Shown: positions 7,135-14,415, numbered from the stretch's first letter. The stretch is DNA of 64,000 bases from a virus (IMGVR_UViG_3300033142_001600:1-64000); one strand, 5' to 3'. Program-made: numbers and translations. Notes: a model not told the origin generated them from the letters alone.

Positions 7135-7556
7135 TTTTCTGCTCCTAATGTGCTTCTGATAAGCATTAATGTGTGTCCAAGAATGTTCTGTCCTCTGCCT
7201 TTATACATTCCCCAATATCTATCTCCCCAAGTATTTCCTTCTATTAATTGGTGAGGTGCTGTTTTTAATAGTTTTTCTCGTAATTCAAGATGTGTTGTGA
7301 ATTTTTCCAGTAAGCCTTCTACCATGAAATTAATTTTCACAAGTTCCCAATCCTTTCTTAAAAGTATTCTCCTGCCCAACCGTTTAGCACTTCCAGGGCT
7401 GTGTGCTTTAGCTATTTCCTTTCTTTGTGTAATGCTAGTTGTTTTCATAGCTTGAAAATAGTGTTCAACGGTTGGGTAGATTATTCCTCCCATAGTTATT
7501 GCAGATGGGTAGAAATTGCTTAAGAATCTATATTTACCTCTAAATGAGTCAATCAT
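7131..7556 (-). CDS. NADAR (YbiA-like) domain protein
   Basis: 141 residues, one NADAR domain. FRGKYRFLSNFYPSAI at residues 5-20 and the PTVEHYFQAMK helix at 28-38 are diagnostic, with the family's GNTWGDRYWGMYKGRGQNILG close to the end. NADAR proteins hydrolyse N-glycosidic bonds: YbiA acts on riboflavin intermediates, and other members act on ADP-ribosyl groups, including ADP-ribosylated guanine in DNA. Its proximity to a macro domain makes an ADP-ribose role more likely here, though I cannot tell the substrate. Confidence 0.85.
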   Translation of the reverse strand: MIDSFRGKYRFLSNFYPSAITMGGIIYPTVEHYFQAMKTTSITQRKEIAKAHSPGSAKRLGRRILLRKDWELVKINFMVEGLLEKFTTHLELREKLLKTAPHQLIEGNTWGDRYWGMYKGRGQNILGHTLMLIRSTLGAEK

Positions 7557-7801
7557 TATACACCTACTTTTATTATTTTACCTTCAGCGAGGTTTTCTCT
7601 GGCAAGGTTTATAATATTGGCCATTGTTTTACTTTTTTCCATTCTTTGCATAGTTGCTCGTCTTCTCTTCTTTATTGCAGCTTTTTTTTGTTCGATACCG
7701 CTTCTCTGATCCTGTTGTTGGTAGTAAACCAGTACATTCTTTGGTGTGTTTACTTTCAGATTGAAGTTGGGGTCATAGACTTGGTTGATTGCAAATTTCA
7801 T
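7556..7801 (-). CDS. Small basic protein of unknown function
   Basis: 81 residues with a Lys/Arg cluster (KKRRRATMQRMEK) in the middle that would favour nucleic-acid binding. It has a GGAGG site upstream of its ATG. Its stop overlaps the NADAR start by one base, so they are co-translated. Confidence 0.65.
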   Translation of the reverse strand: MKFAINQVYDPNFNLKVNTPKNVLVYYQQQDQRSGIEQKKAAIKKRRRATMQRMEKSKTMANIINLARENLAEGKIIKVGV

Positions 7802-7838
7802 TGTTTGTTTCCTCCATTATAGGTTAGTAGTTAATTTT

Positions 7839-7860
7839 TTTTGAATTTTAAAAAGAAAAA
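7839..7860 (-). promoter_or_regulatory. Recurring T-rich box upstream of the 7556-7801 gene
   Basis: Minus-strand TTTTTCTTTTTAAAATTCAA, about 40 bp before the start codon at 7801. Same motif class as the boxes at 5051, 5904 and 8531. Confidence 0.4.
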
Positions 7861-7987
7861 AAGGAAAGTTTTGTCGATTAGTAAAATACTGTAATAATTA
7901 ATGAATTACTTGCTTAGTGAAAGATGGTTAAGCTAGAATCAAAAGTTTATGGTTAAAACTTTACCGTCTTCCACTACTTCCCGGAAC

Positions 7988-8296
7988 TTATTTTTGATAC
8001 CATACTCTATTTTCTACCCTACCTATCCATTTTTCTTTGTTAGTCTTTCGGTTATAACCAATAACCCACATTATACTTGCTCCATTAGAAGCACGTTTTC
8101 CGTATTCACTGGGTTTATGTGGGTTTTGTTCCAGAAAGGTTAAACGGAATGGGTCTATTGCGTTTGATGTAATCTTCTTTAGTACACCAACTTTTACATA
8201 AGTTAAGTCATCCCTTGCTTCTAATGGTTTGTTGCCAAACATTTTGTCATAATACCCAATAAATAGATTTGTTAATTGTTGACTGATTGCTTTCAT
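7988..8296 (-). CDS. Conserved-looking protein of unknown function
   Basis: 102 residues. The central segment RLTFLEQNPHKPSEYGKRASNG and the C-terminal MWVIGYNRKTNKEKWIGRVENR read as a compact beta-rich domain. No family recognised. A 186-bp gap separates it from the next leftward gene. Confidence 0.6.
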   Translation of the reverse strand: MKAISQQLTNLFIGYYDKMFGNKPLEARDDLTYVKVGVLKKITSNAIDPFRLTFLEQNPHKPSEYGKRASNGASIMWVIGYNRKTNKEKWIGRVENRVWYQK

Positions 8297-8317
8297 GTTG
8301 TTGTTTTTCCTTATGTT

Positions 8318-8500
8318 TTATAATAGACTGTTTGGAACGCCAAGCGTCATAGTATCGCTCTTTAGAACCAACTGTTCATAAGTTTTAAGTTCTTTTTCTG
8401 CTTTCTTTAATTTTTCAGGATTATTTTCCATTTTTGCTTTTCCTACCGCATGTGCTTTTTTCATCAAGTAGTTGAAGTTGGTTATTACTTTGACTGACAT
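8318..8500 (-). CDS. Small helical Lys-rich protein
   Basis: 60 residues, with a Lys/Glu-rich coiled-coil-like middle (residues 15-45). AGGAG precedes the start and a T-rich box lies further upstream. Function unknown. Confidence 0.6.
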   Translation of the reverse strand: MSVKVITNFNYLMKKAHAVGKAKMENNPEKLKKAEKELKTYEQLVLKSDTMTLGVPNSLL

Positions 8501-8530
8501 GTTGTTATTCTCCTTTTTGTAATAATTAGT

Positions 8531-8551
8531 TTTTAGAATTTAAAAAGAAAG
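8531..8551 (-). promoter_or_regulatory. Recurring T-rich box upstream of the 8318-8500 gene
   Basis: Minus-strand CTTTCTTTTTAAATTCTAAAA. The closest match to the box at 5904-5923. Confidence 0.4.
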
Positions 8552-8647
8552 ATTAAGATAATCTTCTGTTTTTTTTTCTAGTCTTATTAATAAAAGAATT
8601 ACAATAGTTTTAAGCTTTGAGTTGAGGCTTAGCTATCTATAATAGAT

Positions 8648-8716
8648 TGAGGTTTGGCGCGAATATTGCGGTGAGCGAAGCGAAGCGAGCGAGTGCGATA
8701 TTCGTGACAAACCTCA
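8648..8716. other. Strong imperfect hairpin in the intergenic gap
   Basis: TGAGGTTTG (8648-8656) pairs with CAAACCTCA (8708-8716), and CGAATAT pairs with ATATTCG inside. The loop carries GAGCGAAGCGAAGCGAGCGAG. A related AGCGAGCGGAGCGAGCG string recurs near 9442-9460. It could be a terminator for either strand or a protein-binding palindrome. Confidence 0.55.
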
Positions 8717-8725
8717 ACACCTTGT

Positions 8726-8770
8726 TAAAAAAAAACAATAGAACGCCATATAGACGCTCTATTGTTTCTG
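8726..8770 (-). terminator. Intrinsic terminator of the second ssb gene
   Basis: On the minus strand AACAATAGA pairs with TCTATTGTT around a short loop and is followed directly by a run of nine or more T. It starts six bases after the stop codon of the SSB gene at 8776-9300. Confidence 0.85.
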
Positions 8771-8775
8771 TGTAC

Positions 8776-9300
8776 TTAGAAGGGTACATCTTCGTTGGCA
8801 GTCATTTCAGTTTGAGCTGGCTGAGCTGGTTGTGTTTGTCCAAGCAACTGTGTTATTACTTTCAATACATCTTGTTGTGTTGCACCACCTGGAAAGAGCT
8901 TTTCCAATTGTTGTGCTGGGGTTGCTGTGGCTGCTTTCTGAGCATTTAGTTTGGCCTTGACGTTGTCTTCTAATGCACAGAATTCAATCTTTTCTGCTCG
9001 AACTTGTACTTTGGTTGGAGGATATTCACCGTTCTCATTAGCCGGGGGCTGATAAGCCTCCAATGTACCAACAATGTGGACTTTTCTGCCTTTCAATCCC
9101 CACTTTTGGAGCATGTCAACCAGGCTATTCCAAGCAATGCAAGGGATGAAGTCTACTGTCTTGATCTTTTCGTCATTTTTGACGTATGAGTTATTACATG
9201 CAACAGTAAATAGACATCTCTTATGAGTTCCGTCATCATTTGCAAAAGTTGCAGTGACATCAGCCGTGAGGTTTCCTACCATAGTTACTTGAGGTTTCAT
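8776..9300 (-). CDS. ssb: Single-stranded DNA-binding protein, paralogue 2
   Basis: 174 residues. OB fold over residues 1-115 (VGNLTADV, CIAWN, GLKGRKVHIVGTLEAY), then a Gln/Ala-rich linker, ending in NEDVPF. That acidic tip with a final Phe is the interaction peptide by which bacterial SSBs recruit replication and repair enzymes. It is therefore the more canonical of the two paralogues and probably the replisome SSB. It is followed by a clear intrinsic terminator. Paralogue 1 (4296-4922) lacks the tip. Confidence 0.92.
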   Translation of the reverse strand: MKPQVTMVGNLTADVTATFANDDGTHKRCLFTVACNNSYVKNDEKIKTVDFIPCIAWNSLVDMLQKWGLKGRKVHIVGTLEAYQPPANENGEYPPTKVQVRAEKIEFCALEDNVKAKLNAQKAATATPAQQLEKLFPGGATQQDVLKVITQLLGQTQPAQPAQTEMTANEDVPF

Positions 9301-9559
9301 AATAAATCTCCTATCCTGCAGTTGATAACTCTTTGAGTTCTCAACAGGGTTATGGTAGAACGTATCTACCTGGTTAATAAAATTAAATATTCATTATAAA
9401 TAAAAAGAAAGTCTTTTGATTTTAAAACTTAATGAGTGTAGCGAGTTTTAGCGAGCGGAGCGAGCGTTTCAAATGTTGTAATAATTACTTGTTTACTTGC
9501 TTAGTGAAAGTTGACTAACCTAAGATTAAAGGTTTGCAAGGAGATAAGTTTTGTCATTC

Positions 9560-9577
9560 AGAGCCCCGAAGGGCTCT
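9560..9577 (-). terminator. UUCG-type hairpin at the end of the 9576-9758 gene
   Basis: AGAGCCC and GGGCTCT pair perfectly. On the minus strand the loop reads TTCG. The T-run is weak on that strand, so it may stabilise the 3' end rather than act as a full terminator. Confidence 0.5.
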
Positions 9578-9758
9578 ATTTTGTGATTTCTTTCAATTCT
9601 GCTATTCTTTTTCCAGAGCAGGTATCGCAGATGCCATGAGATGTTCCGTATATTCCTCCCCCATCTTTTGTTCCAATAAATTTTTTACAATACATGCAGA
9701 TGGTGTAAATGACTGTGGAGTACTTGTCTGATGTTTCCATTTTTCCTATTTCCAGCAT
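9576..9758 (-). CDS. Small zinc-ribbon protein
   Basis: 60 residues with CMYCKKFIG, then THGICDTC about 20 residues on, forming a four-cysteine zinc site. Phages often encode small proteins of the type C-x2-C-(G)-x-HGIC-x2-C, thought to modulate transcription or other host enzymes, but the role is not established. It has a good GGAGGA site. Confidence 0.65.
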   Translation of the reverse strand: MLEIGKMETSDKYSTVIYTICMYCKKFIGTKDGGGIYGTSHGICDTCSGKRIAELKEITK

Positions 9759-9771
9759 AATATCCTCCTTT

Positions 9772-9888
9772 TTATAGTTTTAGCAAGCATAAGCCCATTA
9801 GACATAGAATTAATGCTAACCAAGCGAGGTTAACACTAGCTCCAACCATGAATAAGATTATTCCCAAAGATCCAGTATAAGTTGCCAT
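9772..9888 (-). CDS. Tiny membrane peptide
   Basis: 38 residues, nearly all one hydrophobic helix (LGIILFMVGASV then LAWLALILCLMGL). AAAGGAG lies a suitable distance before the ATG at 9888. Probably an inner-membrane peptide; function unknown. Confidence 0.6.
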   Translation of the reverse strand: MATYTGSLGIILFMVGASVNLAWLALILCLMGLCLLKL

Positions 9889-9921
9889 AAACTATTCTCC
9901 TTTTTTTGAATTAAGTAAGAT

Positions 9922-9978
9922 AGATCCACCCCAAACCACAGTATATTGAGAATTTGCTGTGGCTCAGGATTGAGCTAC
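9922..9978. repeat. 57-bp intergenic repeat, copy 1
   Basis: Nearly identical to 10174-10230. Both start AGATCCACCCCAAACCACAG, contain a CACAGC-AATT-GCTGTG type hairpin, and end ATTGAGCTAC at the stop codon of the leftward gene there. Recent duplication or a shared 3'-end signal. Confidence 0.7.
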
Positions 9979-10139
9979 TCTTTTTCTAGTCTTGAGATAT
10001 CGGCGAGCCTTTTTAGTTCAACTTTGTCGCCTTGTTCCCATGCAGATAACATAGCCTTTGTAAGATTGTCGAGTGGTGGACGTGCTGGTTTAATTTCTTG
10101 TTGAAAATTTTCTGCCAAACTTAAGTTTACATTATACAT
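9975..10139 (-). CDS. Small helical protein of unknown function
   Basis: 54 residues, with a helical C-terminal half (LTKAMLSAWEQGDKVELKRLAD). AAAGGAG precedes the ATG at 10139. Its last bases are inside the 57-bp repeat. No family recognised. Confidence 0.6.
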   Translation of the reverse strand: MYNVNLSLAENFQQEIKPARPPLDNLTKAMLSAWEQGDKVELKRLADISRLEKE

Positions 10140-10173
10140 TTTAATTCTCCTTTTTTAAGGTTTAGAAAGAAAC

Positions 10174-10230
10174 AGATCCACCCCAAACCACAGCATATTG
10201 AGAATTTGCTGTGATCTGAGATTGAGCTAC
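10174..10230. repeat. 57-bp intergenic repeat, copy 2
   Basis: Second copy of 9922-9978, overlapping the stop codon of the gene at 10227-10499. Its internal hairpin suggests a 3'-end or processing signal carried with duplicated gene units. Confidence 0.7.
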
Positions 10231-10499
10231 TTGGTCAAGTGTTCTAACTCGACTTTGCGAGGTTTGAACCCAGCAAGATTACCCCACCTATTACCGAAAG
10301 TACTCCCAAACGTAGGAGCTTTCTTTTTGTCACATTGGTGGAGAAGTGCTAATGCTGCGTCAACAACACATAACTTATGTTTGCGACACCATGCCAAAGC
10401 ATGATTAGCAACTGTTGAATGAGGGAAAACGACAAGAATACGGCAAAGTTTGCCAGACTTTACTTTAATTACTTTATCCTGGACAAATAAGTTATTCAT
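10227..10499 (-). CDS. Small basic protein of unknown function
   Basis: 90 residues, Lys/Arg-rich, with HALAWCRKHKLCVVDAALALLHQC in the middle. The two Cys and several His could bind metal, but spacing does not match a known finger. AGGAG precedes the start. Base composition is somewhat less AT-rich than neighbours. Confidence 0.55.
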   Translation of the reverse strand: MNNLFVQDKVIKVKSGKLCRILVVFPHSTVANHALAWCRKHKLCVVDAALALLHQCDKKKAPTFGSTFGNRWGNLAGFKPRKVELEHLTK

Positions 10500-10511
10500 G
10501 GTATATCTCCT

Positions 10512-10604
10512 TTAGTTGGTCATCCATTTTGCAACAATGACGACAGTTATTAACGCAACAACAATCATACCACCAAACATTAAGAAACCTTCGATACCAG
10601 TCAT
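10512..10604 (-). CDS. Tiny single-helix membrane peptide
   Basis: 30 residues from the ATG at 10604, which has AAAGGAG upstream. A longer in-frame extension to 10754 lacks a ribosome binding site. Residues 8-26 form one hydrophobic helix, followed by KWMTN. Function unknown. Confidence 0.6.
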   Translation of the reverse strand: MTGIEGFLMFGGMIVVALITVVIVAKWMTN

Positions 10605-10798
10605 AATATTCTCCTTTTTTATCTTAGAAAGATAGACCAACTCCAGATTACAATGCTGAATGTTAAGGTTAGTAAAGTGAATAGGGATAGGGTACCCCCT
10701 ATACAAAATATAAATATACTTTTTAATATATAATAAGATAGAGGGAGGTCCCAACTATATTCTGGGAAGTTTTGAAAAATCCAACTTTTTCGTTTTTT

Positions 10799-10814
10799 TG
10801 GTATAGTTATTGCA
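10799..10814 (+). promoter_or_regulatory. Sigma-54-type promoter for the rightward small-gene block
   Basis: TGGTAT-AGTTA-TTGCA, a slightly weaker -24 element with correct GG-to-GC spacing. The first gene starts at 10850. Confidence 0.6.
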
Positions 10815-10849
10815 TATATTTTTGATAAAAATATAATAGGAGTAATACT

Positions 10850-11269
10850 ATGCTTGACCTAAAGACAAATTTAGATTTAAAATCAATCTTTGATTTAATT
10901 CAAAAAATAAAAAAAGGTATAAAACAAAAAAGTTGTATAACAATAACTGAATCTGATAACTATACAGTAGAACCCGGTTTACGTATTTTAATAGAAACTA
11001 AAAATTATAAAACAAAAGAATATATGTATTTTAAAAGAAATATATCGGAAAGTGAACTTATTCACACAGAAAGAGATTTACATTATACTATAATCGAAAA
11101 AACTATAGAAGAAGCTAATGATTATTTTAGAGAAGAACAGACAGTAGGTTTATGTGAAGAATGTGGAAAACAATTAACTAACAAAGAAATAAATGAAGGT
11201 ATTACAGTTTGTGAAAAATGTGCTACTGGTCTATATGGGTATGAAGAAGAATATAATAAAGGAAAATAA
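10850..11269 (+). CDS. Zinc-finger protein of unknown function
   Basis: 139 residues. The first 95 are charged and unassigned. Residues 103-124 hold CEECGKQL and CEKCA, a four-cysteine zinc knuckle of the LIM/ribbon class. It is the first gene behind the promoter at 10799, so probably expressed early in this unit. DNA, RNA or protein binding are all possible. Confidence 0.65.
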   Translation: MLDLKTNLDLKSIFDLIQKIKKGIKQKSCITITESDNYTVEPGLRILIETKNYKTKEYMYFKRNISESELIHTERDLHYTIIEKTIEEANDYFREEQTVGLCEECGKQLTNKEINEGITVCEKCATGLYGYEEEYNKGK

Positions 11270-11274
11270 ATAAT

Positions 11275-11583
11275 ATGGAAACAAAAGAACGCTATTATCC
11301 TTGTGGAATTGATGGAAAATGTGACGAGAGATGTGAATATTATTACAAAGATCATGCATGTTTAAATGCCCAAAGACGTGCGTATAATGCAGTATCACGT
11401 GATAAAGCATATGATTTTTTTATAAGCAAAGGTATAGATGTTACAATGCACGTACACGGTTATCTCTTAGATAATCGTTTTATATTTTCACCTACATCTA
11501 ATAAATGGAGAAGTACAAAAAGAAATAAGTGGTATAGAAGTTCTGGACCAGAAACTTTTTATAAAAAATATTTTGTTAAATAA
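11275..11583 (+). CDS. Cys-rich small protein
   Basis: 102 residues. PCGIDGKCDERC and a further Cys at about residue 29 suggest an N-terminal metal site; the rest is basic with many Lys and Tyr. It follows the upstream stop by five bases, so it is in the same operon. No family recognised. Confidence 0.6.
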   Translation: METKERYYPCGIDGKCDERCEYYYKDHACLNAQRRAYNAVSRDKAYDFFISKGIDVTMHVHGYLLDNRFIFSPTSNKWRSTKRNKWYRSSGPETFYKKYFVK

Positions 11584-11622
11584 AAATAATTAATATTTTA
11601 AGATAACAACAGGATTCAAACT

Positions 11623-11832
11623 ATGAAATACAACCTACACTTCTACGAAAAAAATAAATTAAAAGAAATTATAACAAGTAACGCTTTTATGTATGGTGAA
11701 GGTAATAAGTTTTTATCTTATGATATTCCTTCTACGTATGATAAATTAAAATTATTTGACAAAGATAACAGATATATAATAACTTATCGATATGTTGAAA
11801 GACAAGAGAATAAATCCATATTTAGGAGATAA
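11623..11832 (+). CDS. Small protein of unknown function
   Basis: 69 residues, Tyr/Lys/Asn-rich, probably a small beta-rich fold. Co-directional with its neighbours. No motif recognised. Confidence 0.5.
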   Translation: MKYNLHFYEKNKLKEIITSNAFMYGEGNKFLSYDIPSTYDKLKLFDKDNRYIITYRYVERQENKSIFRR

Positions 11833-11840
11833 AACAAATA

Positions 11841-11954
11841 ATGAAAATACTTATTAACATACTAATTAGGTTTTTAGTTATTTTTGATTTAATACTTTTT
11901 TGTTATTATTTTAAGTTAGATCACCACCTTTATATTTTATTTAATAAATTTTAA
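11841..11954 (+). CDS. Tiny membrane peptide
   Basis: 37 residues, with a hydrophobic helix over residues 3-24. An AGGAG-type site lies at the end of the previous gene, eight bases after which comes this ATG. Function unknown. Confidence 0.5.
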   Translation: MKILINILIRFLVIFDLILFCYYFKLDHHLYILFNKF

Positions 11955-11969
11955 AAACGGAGATAAGTA

Positions 11970-12134
11970 ATGAAAATAACTAATAAAAGATACAGTGAGT
12001 TAATAGAAGCAGAGATGACATTAAACTCTCTGTACGCTGCTGGGGTAGATAATTGGGAAGGCTGGGATATAGCTATGGAATCGTTAGAAGAAATAAAACA
12101 AACAAACAAAAAATTAGATATAGAAGAAGGATAA
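11970..12134 (+). CDS. Small acidic protein of unknown function
   Basis: 54 residues, acidic and helical, containing NWEGWDIAMESLEEI. The start at 11970 follows CGGAG. Located in the tight rightward operon. Confidence 0.55.
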   Translation: MKITNKRYSELIEAEMTLNSLYAAGVDNWEGWDIAMESLEEIKQTNKKLDIEEG

Positions 12135-12138
12135 CTAT

Positions 12139-12435
12139 ATGAACTTTTACAAAAAAAATAAAGGTAAAATAAAAGATATACCATTAACAATTAAAAGATC
12201 TGTTTATAATCTCCTAAAAGAAATCGACTTTGACGAGGTGGATGGGTTATTAAAGGATAAAAACAGTAGTATAACATCTAGAGAAATTGATGGGTTACAA
12301 ATAACTGTATCCAAAAATTCAATTATGGTATTTATTAAAATGAAATATTATGATTTAGATACCAAAATGCTAAGTGACGATAAAATCTTAACATTTAAAG
12401 TTAAACGTACTGAAGTTGAGGATTTATGTAAATGA
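12139..12435 (+). CDS. Small protein of unknown function
   Basis: 98 residues, an alternating alpha/beta pattern with a basic N terminus. Its stop overlaps the next ATG (ATGA), so translation is coupled. No family recognised. Confidence 0.55.
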   Translation: MNFYKKNKGKIKDIPLTIKRSVYNLLKEIDFDEVDGLLKDKNSSITSREIDGLQITVSKNSIMVFIKMKYYDLDTKMLSDDKILTFKVKRTEVEDLCK

Positions 12436-12614
12436 CCTTTCTTAAAAAGCTAATACAAAATTATATAGACAAAGCAAAAGGTGAACGCGAAGCTATACTA
12501 AGAATGTTAAAAATTTGCTCTGAAGGCTATTTTCGTTATAACATAATAAACCACAGTGGTGGTTTTTTAAATTTTAGAATATCCTTCTGGGAATACATAA
12601 TAAAAGGACTTTAA
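12432..12614 (+). CDS. Small basic protein of unknown function
   Basis: 60 residues. N-terminal amphipathic helix then an aromatic region (FRISFWEYIIKGL). The layout recalls the small protein at 26438-26629, which also ends in a W-containing hydrophobic segment, but the similarity is weak. Confidence 0.5.
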   Translation: MTFLKKLIQNYIDKAKGEREAILRMLKICSEGYFRYNIINHSGGFLNFRISFWEYIIKGL

Positions 12615-12647
12615 CAAATAAAAAAAATTATCTGTTAGGGGAATGAA

Positions 12648-12845
12648 ATGAAGAAAGAAACTTGTTGTGAATATGGAAAAAAATTAATGATTGATGAAAT
12701 GGAAATCTATGCAAAATGTCAAAAAAAATGGGATGATGAAGATAAAAAATATGTTAACTGTAAGGAGTGTACCCCTTTAGGGTATTATCTAACTGATGGT
12801 TTTTATATCAGTCGTAAAAGTGCTCACAATCTTGGTTTAATTTAG
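12648..12845 (+). CDS. Small Cys-rich protein
   Basis: 65 residues with Cys at 5, 6, 24, 38 and 41, which may form a zinc site (C-x18-C and C-x2-C). GGGGAATG precedes the start. Unknown function. Confidence 0.5.
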   Translation: MKKETCCEYGKKLMIDEMEIYAKCQKKWDDEDKKYVNCKECTPLGYYLTDGFYISRKSAHNLGLI

Positions 12846-12854
12846 GATACAAAT

Positions 12855-13049
12855 ATGCAAATAATTAAAAAAATAATATTATTTATTTTATTAATTTTAT
12901 TTTTGTTAAATTTAAAATGTTCTCATACAGTAACAAAATTAGAACCCTCTACGCCTTCTAATATTGAAATAGGTGAAACATAAAAAGAAATAATTAAAAA
13001 ACTTGGCTCAGACCCAAGAAAAGTAAGTTTATTACCTTGGAGTAAATAA
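12855..13049 (+). pseudogene. Small lipoprotein-like gene interrupted by in-frame UAA
   Basis: The ATG at 12855 opens a hydrophobic signal-like segment (residues 3-19) with a Cys at 22, then a linker and NIEIGET. TAA at 12981-12983 interrupts, and the same frame continues with KEIIKKLGSDPRKVSLLPWSK up to a stop at 13047-13049, directly before the next ATG. An IxxGxT...EIxxxLGxDP pattern is typical of SmpA/OmlA-like lipoprotein repeats, so the two parts probably were one gene. The truncated 42-residue product may still be made. Confidence 0.5.
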
Positions 13050-13304
13050 ATGAATAAATTACAATTTACTATGGCTATAGCTATAGCTAATTCGTATAAC
13101 GGGCTTAATGGTGACTTTGATATAAAAAAACTAGAAATATTTGATGGATTTGCTCTTGATACTTTTGAACCTGTTGAAGTTACAATATATGATGTAGCAA
13201 AACTAATTAAGTTTATGTGTTGGAGATCTGACAGGTCATACATTAAAAGCGTACTACATATAATAAATATAAACAAAAAAAAATTTATTATAAAAAAAGA
13301 TTAA
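13050..13304 (+). CDS. Small protein of unknown function
   Basis: 84 residues with no recognised motif. It abuts the interrupted lipoprotein-like frame without spacing. Last gene before the sigma-54-type promoter at 13318. Confidence 0.5.
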   Translation: MNKLQFTMAIAIANSYNGLNGDFDIKKLEIFDGFALDTFEPVEVTIYDVAKLIKFMCWRSDRSYIKSVLHIININKKKFIIKKD

Positions 13305-13317
13305 ACTTGTTAAGATT

Positions 13318-13333
13318 TGGCACAAAGATTGCA
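13318..13333 (+). promoter_or_regulatory. Sigma-54-type promoter, consensus-like
   Basis: TGGCAC-AAAGA-TTGCA, an exact match to the RpoN core. It lies in a 100-bp gap before the gene at 13408. Confidence 0.8.
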
Positions 13334-13407
13334 TGATTATACTGCATAAATGAAAAGCACCCTTACACTGTCGAATTTAAAATATAATTAATATAAAAGG
13401 AGATAGT

Positions 13408-13572
13408 ATGCAATTTTTTTATAAATGGTTCGTATCGGAAAAGGAAGTGGTGAATAACTTACCACTAATGTTACCAAGGAAATTAAAAGAAAATCAACTA
13501 GACAACCTTATTAAGAAGGTAAGAAAACTATTATTTTTTAAAAAATTAAGAAAAAATTTAGGCGTAACATAA
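13408..13572 (+). CDS. Small basic protein of unknown function
   Basis: 54 residues, strongly basic in the C-terminal half (KKVRKLLFFKKLRKN). Preceded by AAAGGAG and by the sigma-54-type promoter. Possibly membrane-associated or nucleic-acid binding; not recognised. Confidence 0.55.
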   Translation: MQFFYKWFVSEKEVVNNLPLMLPRKLKENQLDNLIKKVRKLLFFKKLRKNLGVT

Positions 13573-13592
13573 AAAGGTAAGTAAACAATGCT

Positions 13593-13829
13593 ATGAAAAC
13601 AAGCTTTTTTTGGGATAAGGTTAGTAAATGTAACCATAAAAACTTATCTGATCATTACGTATCTCTTAAATGTAATACTCCATACTGCCCTGGGTATGAG
13701 GTACGTTGTTTAGATTGTGGTGTTTACCTTTCTAAATGTGGCTGTGGTCAATGTAACGGAATGTCTGGTTGGTCAGACGCTCAATGGAAAACTTATTATA
13801 AAAACAAAAGGACGGTAAAGAATGGCTGA
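13593..13829 (+). CDS. Cys/His-rich putative zinc protein
   Basis: 78 residues with many metal ligands: CNHKN near residue 13, then C, C, CLDCG, CGCGQC. Probably binds one or two zincs. No specific family recognised. It overlaps the next gene by eight bases. Confidence 0.6.
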   Translation: MKTSFFWDKVSKCNHKNLSDHYVSLKCNTPYCPGYEVRCLDCGVYLSKCGCGQCNGMSGWSDAQWKTYYKNKRTVKNG

Positions 13830-14043
13830 TACAGCAGAATTAAAAAAACATATTACTCTTATAGAAGATAAACTAAAAATTAGTATAAGTAAAATTCTTG
13901 GAGAACTTGAAATACCTGTAGATTTTGATTTAAACGATATATCTATTGACTTTAGACCAGTCCAAGAACTTGGGCGAATTACAAAAAACTATGTATTGAG
14001 AAATGTTAGATTAAATGTCAATTGGATATCACACGAATACTAG
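13822..14043 (+). CDS. Small protein of unknown function
   Basis: 73 residues. N-terminal helix rich in Lys/Glu, followed by a probable beta hairpin. Overlaps the previous gene. Function unknown. Confidence 0.55.
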   Translation: MADTAELKKHITLIEDKLKISISKILGELEIPVDFDLNDISIDFRPVQELGRITKNYVLRNVRLNVNWISHEY

Positions 14044-14098
14044 TCATAAGATGAGCTTGAAAAAAGTAATCTATTTAACAATTAAATAACCGTATGAC
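14044..14098. repeat. Intergenic repeat, copy 1
   Basis: A block with GAGCTTGAAAAAAGTAA and ATTAAATAA is repeated at about 14361-14415 with scattered differences. Each copy sits between two small genes, suggesting duplication of a gene-plus-leader unit. Confidence 0.5.
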
Positions 14099-14120
14099 AC
14101 TATAAAAGGAAAAATAAATA

Positions 14121-14312
14121 ATGAAAATAACTAAAATAGAAAATGTTAATACTTACTTAATTACAACGGATAAAACTAAGTATACAAGGTATGGTCCAAA
14201 CAACTGGTTTATAGCAATAGATATAAGTGAAAAATCTGTTACTAATAATAAAAAACTAGAATCATGTTTTCAAGAATATATGAATAAAAATAACATGCTT
14301 GGAAAAGGATAA
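14121..14312 (+). CDS. Small protein of unknown function
   Basis: 63 residues, probably a small beta-sheet with a C-terminal helix. Has an AAAGGA site. Flanked by the two copies of an intergenic repeat. Confidence 0.5.
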   Translation: MKITKIENVNTYLITTDKTKYTRYGPNNWFIAIDISEKSVTNNKKLESCFQEYMNKNNMLGKG

Positions 14313-14360
14313 CAATTTATTAAAGGTAAAGCCGCCAAAATTTTTAAAGAAAGTGGTTAA

Positions 14361-14415
14361 TTATAGGATAAGCTTGAAAAAAGTAAGCTGTTTAAAGATT
14401 AAATAATAACATATG
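14361..14415. repeat. Intergenic repeat, copy 2
   Basis: Second copy of the block at 14044-14098, ahead of the gene starting at 14434. Confidence 0.5.

Noticed and set aside
8655-8670. TGGCGC-GAATA-TTGCG, which fits the spacing of a sigma-54 promoter
   Set aside because: It lies inside a strong hairpin (8648-8716), and no rightward gene follows for over 2 kb; the match is probably a by-product of the palindrome.
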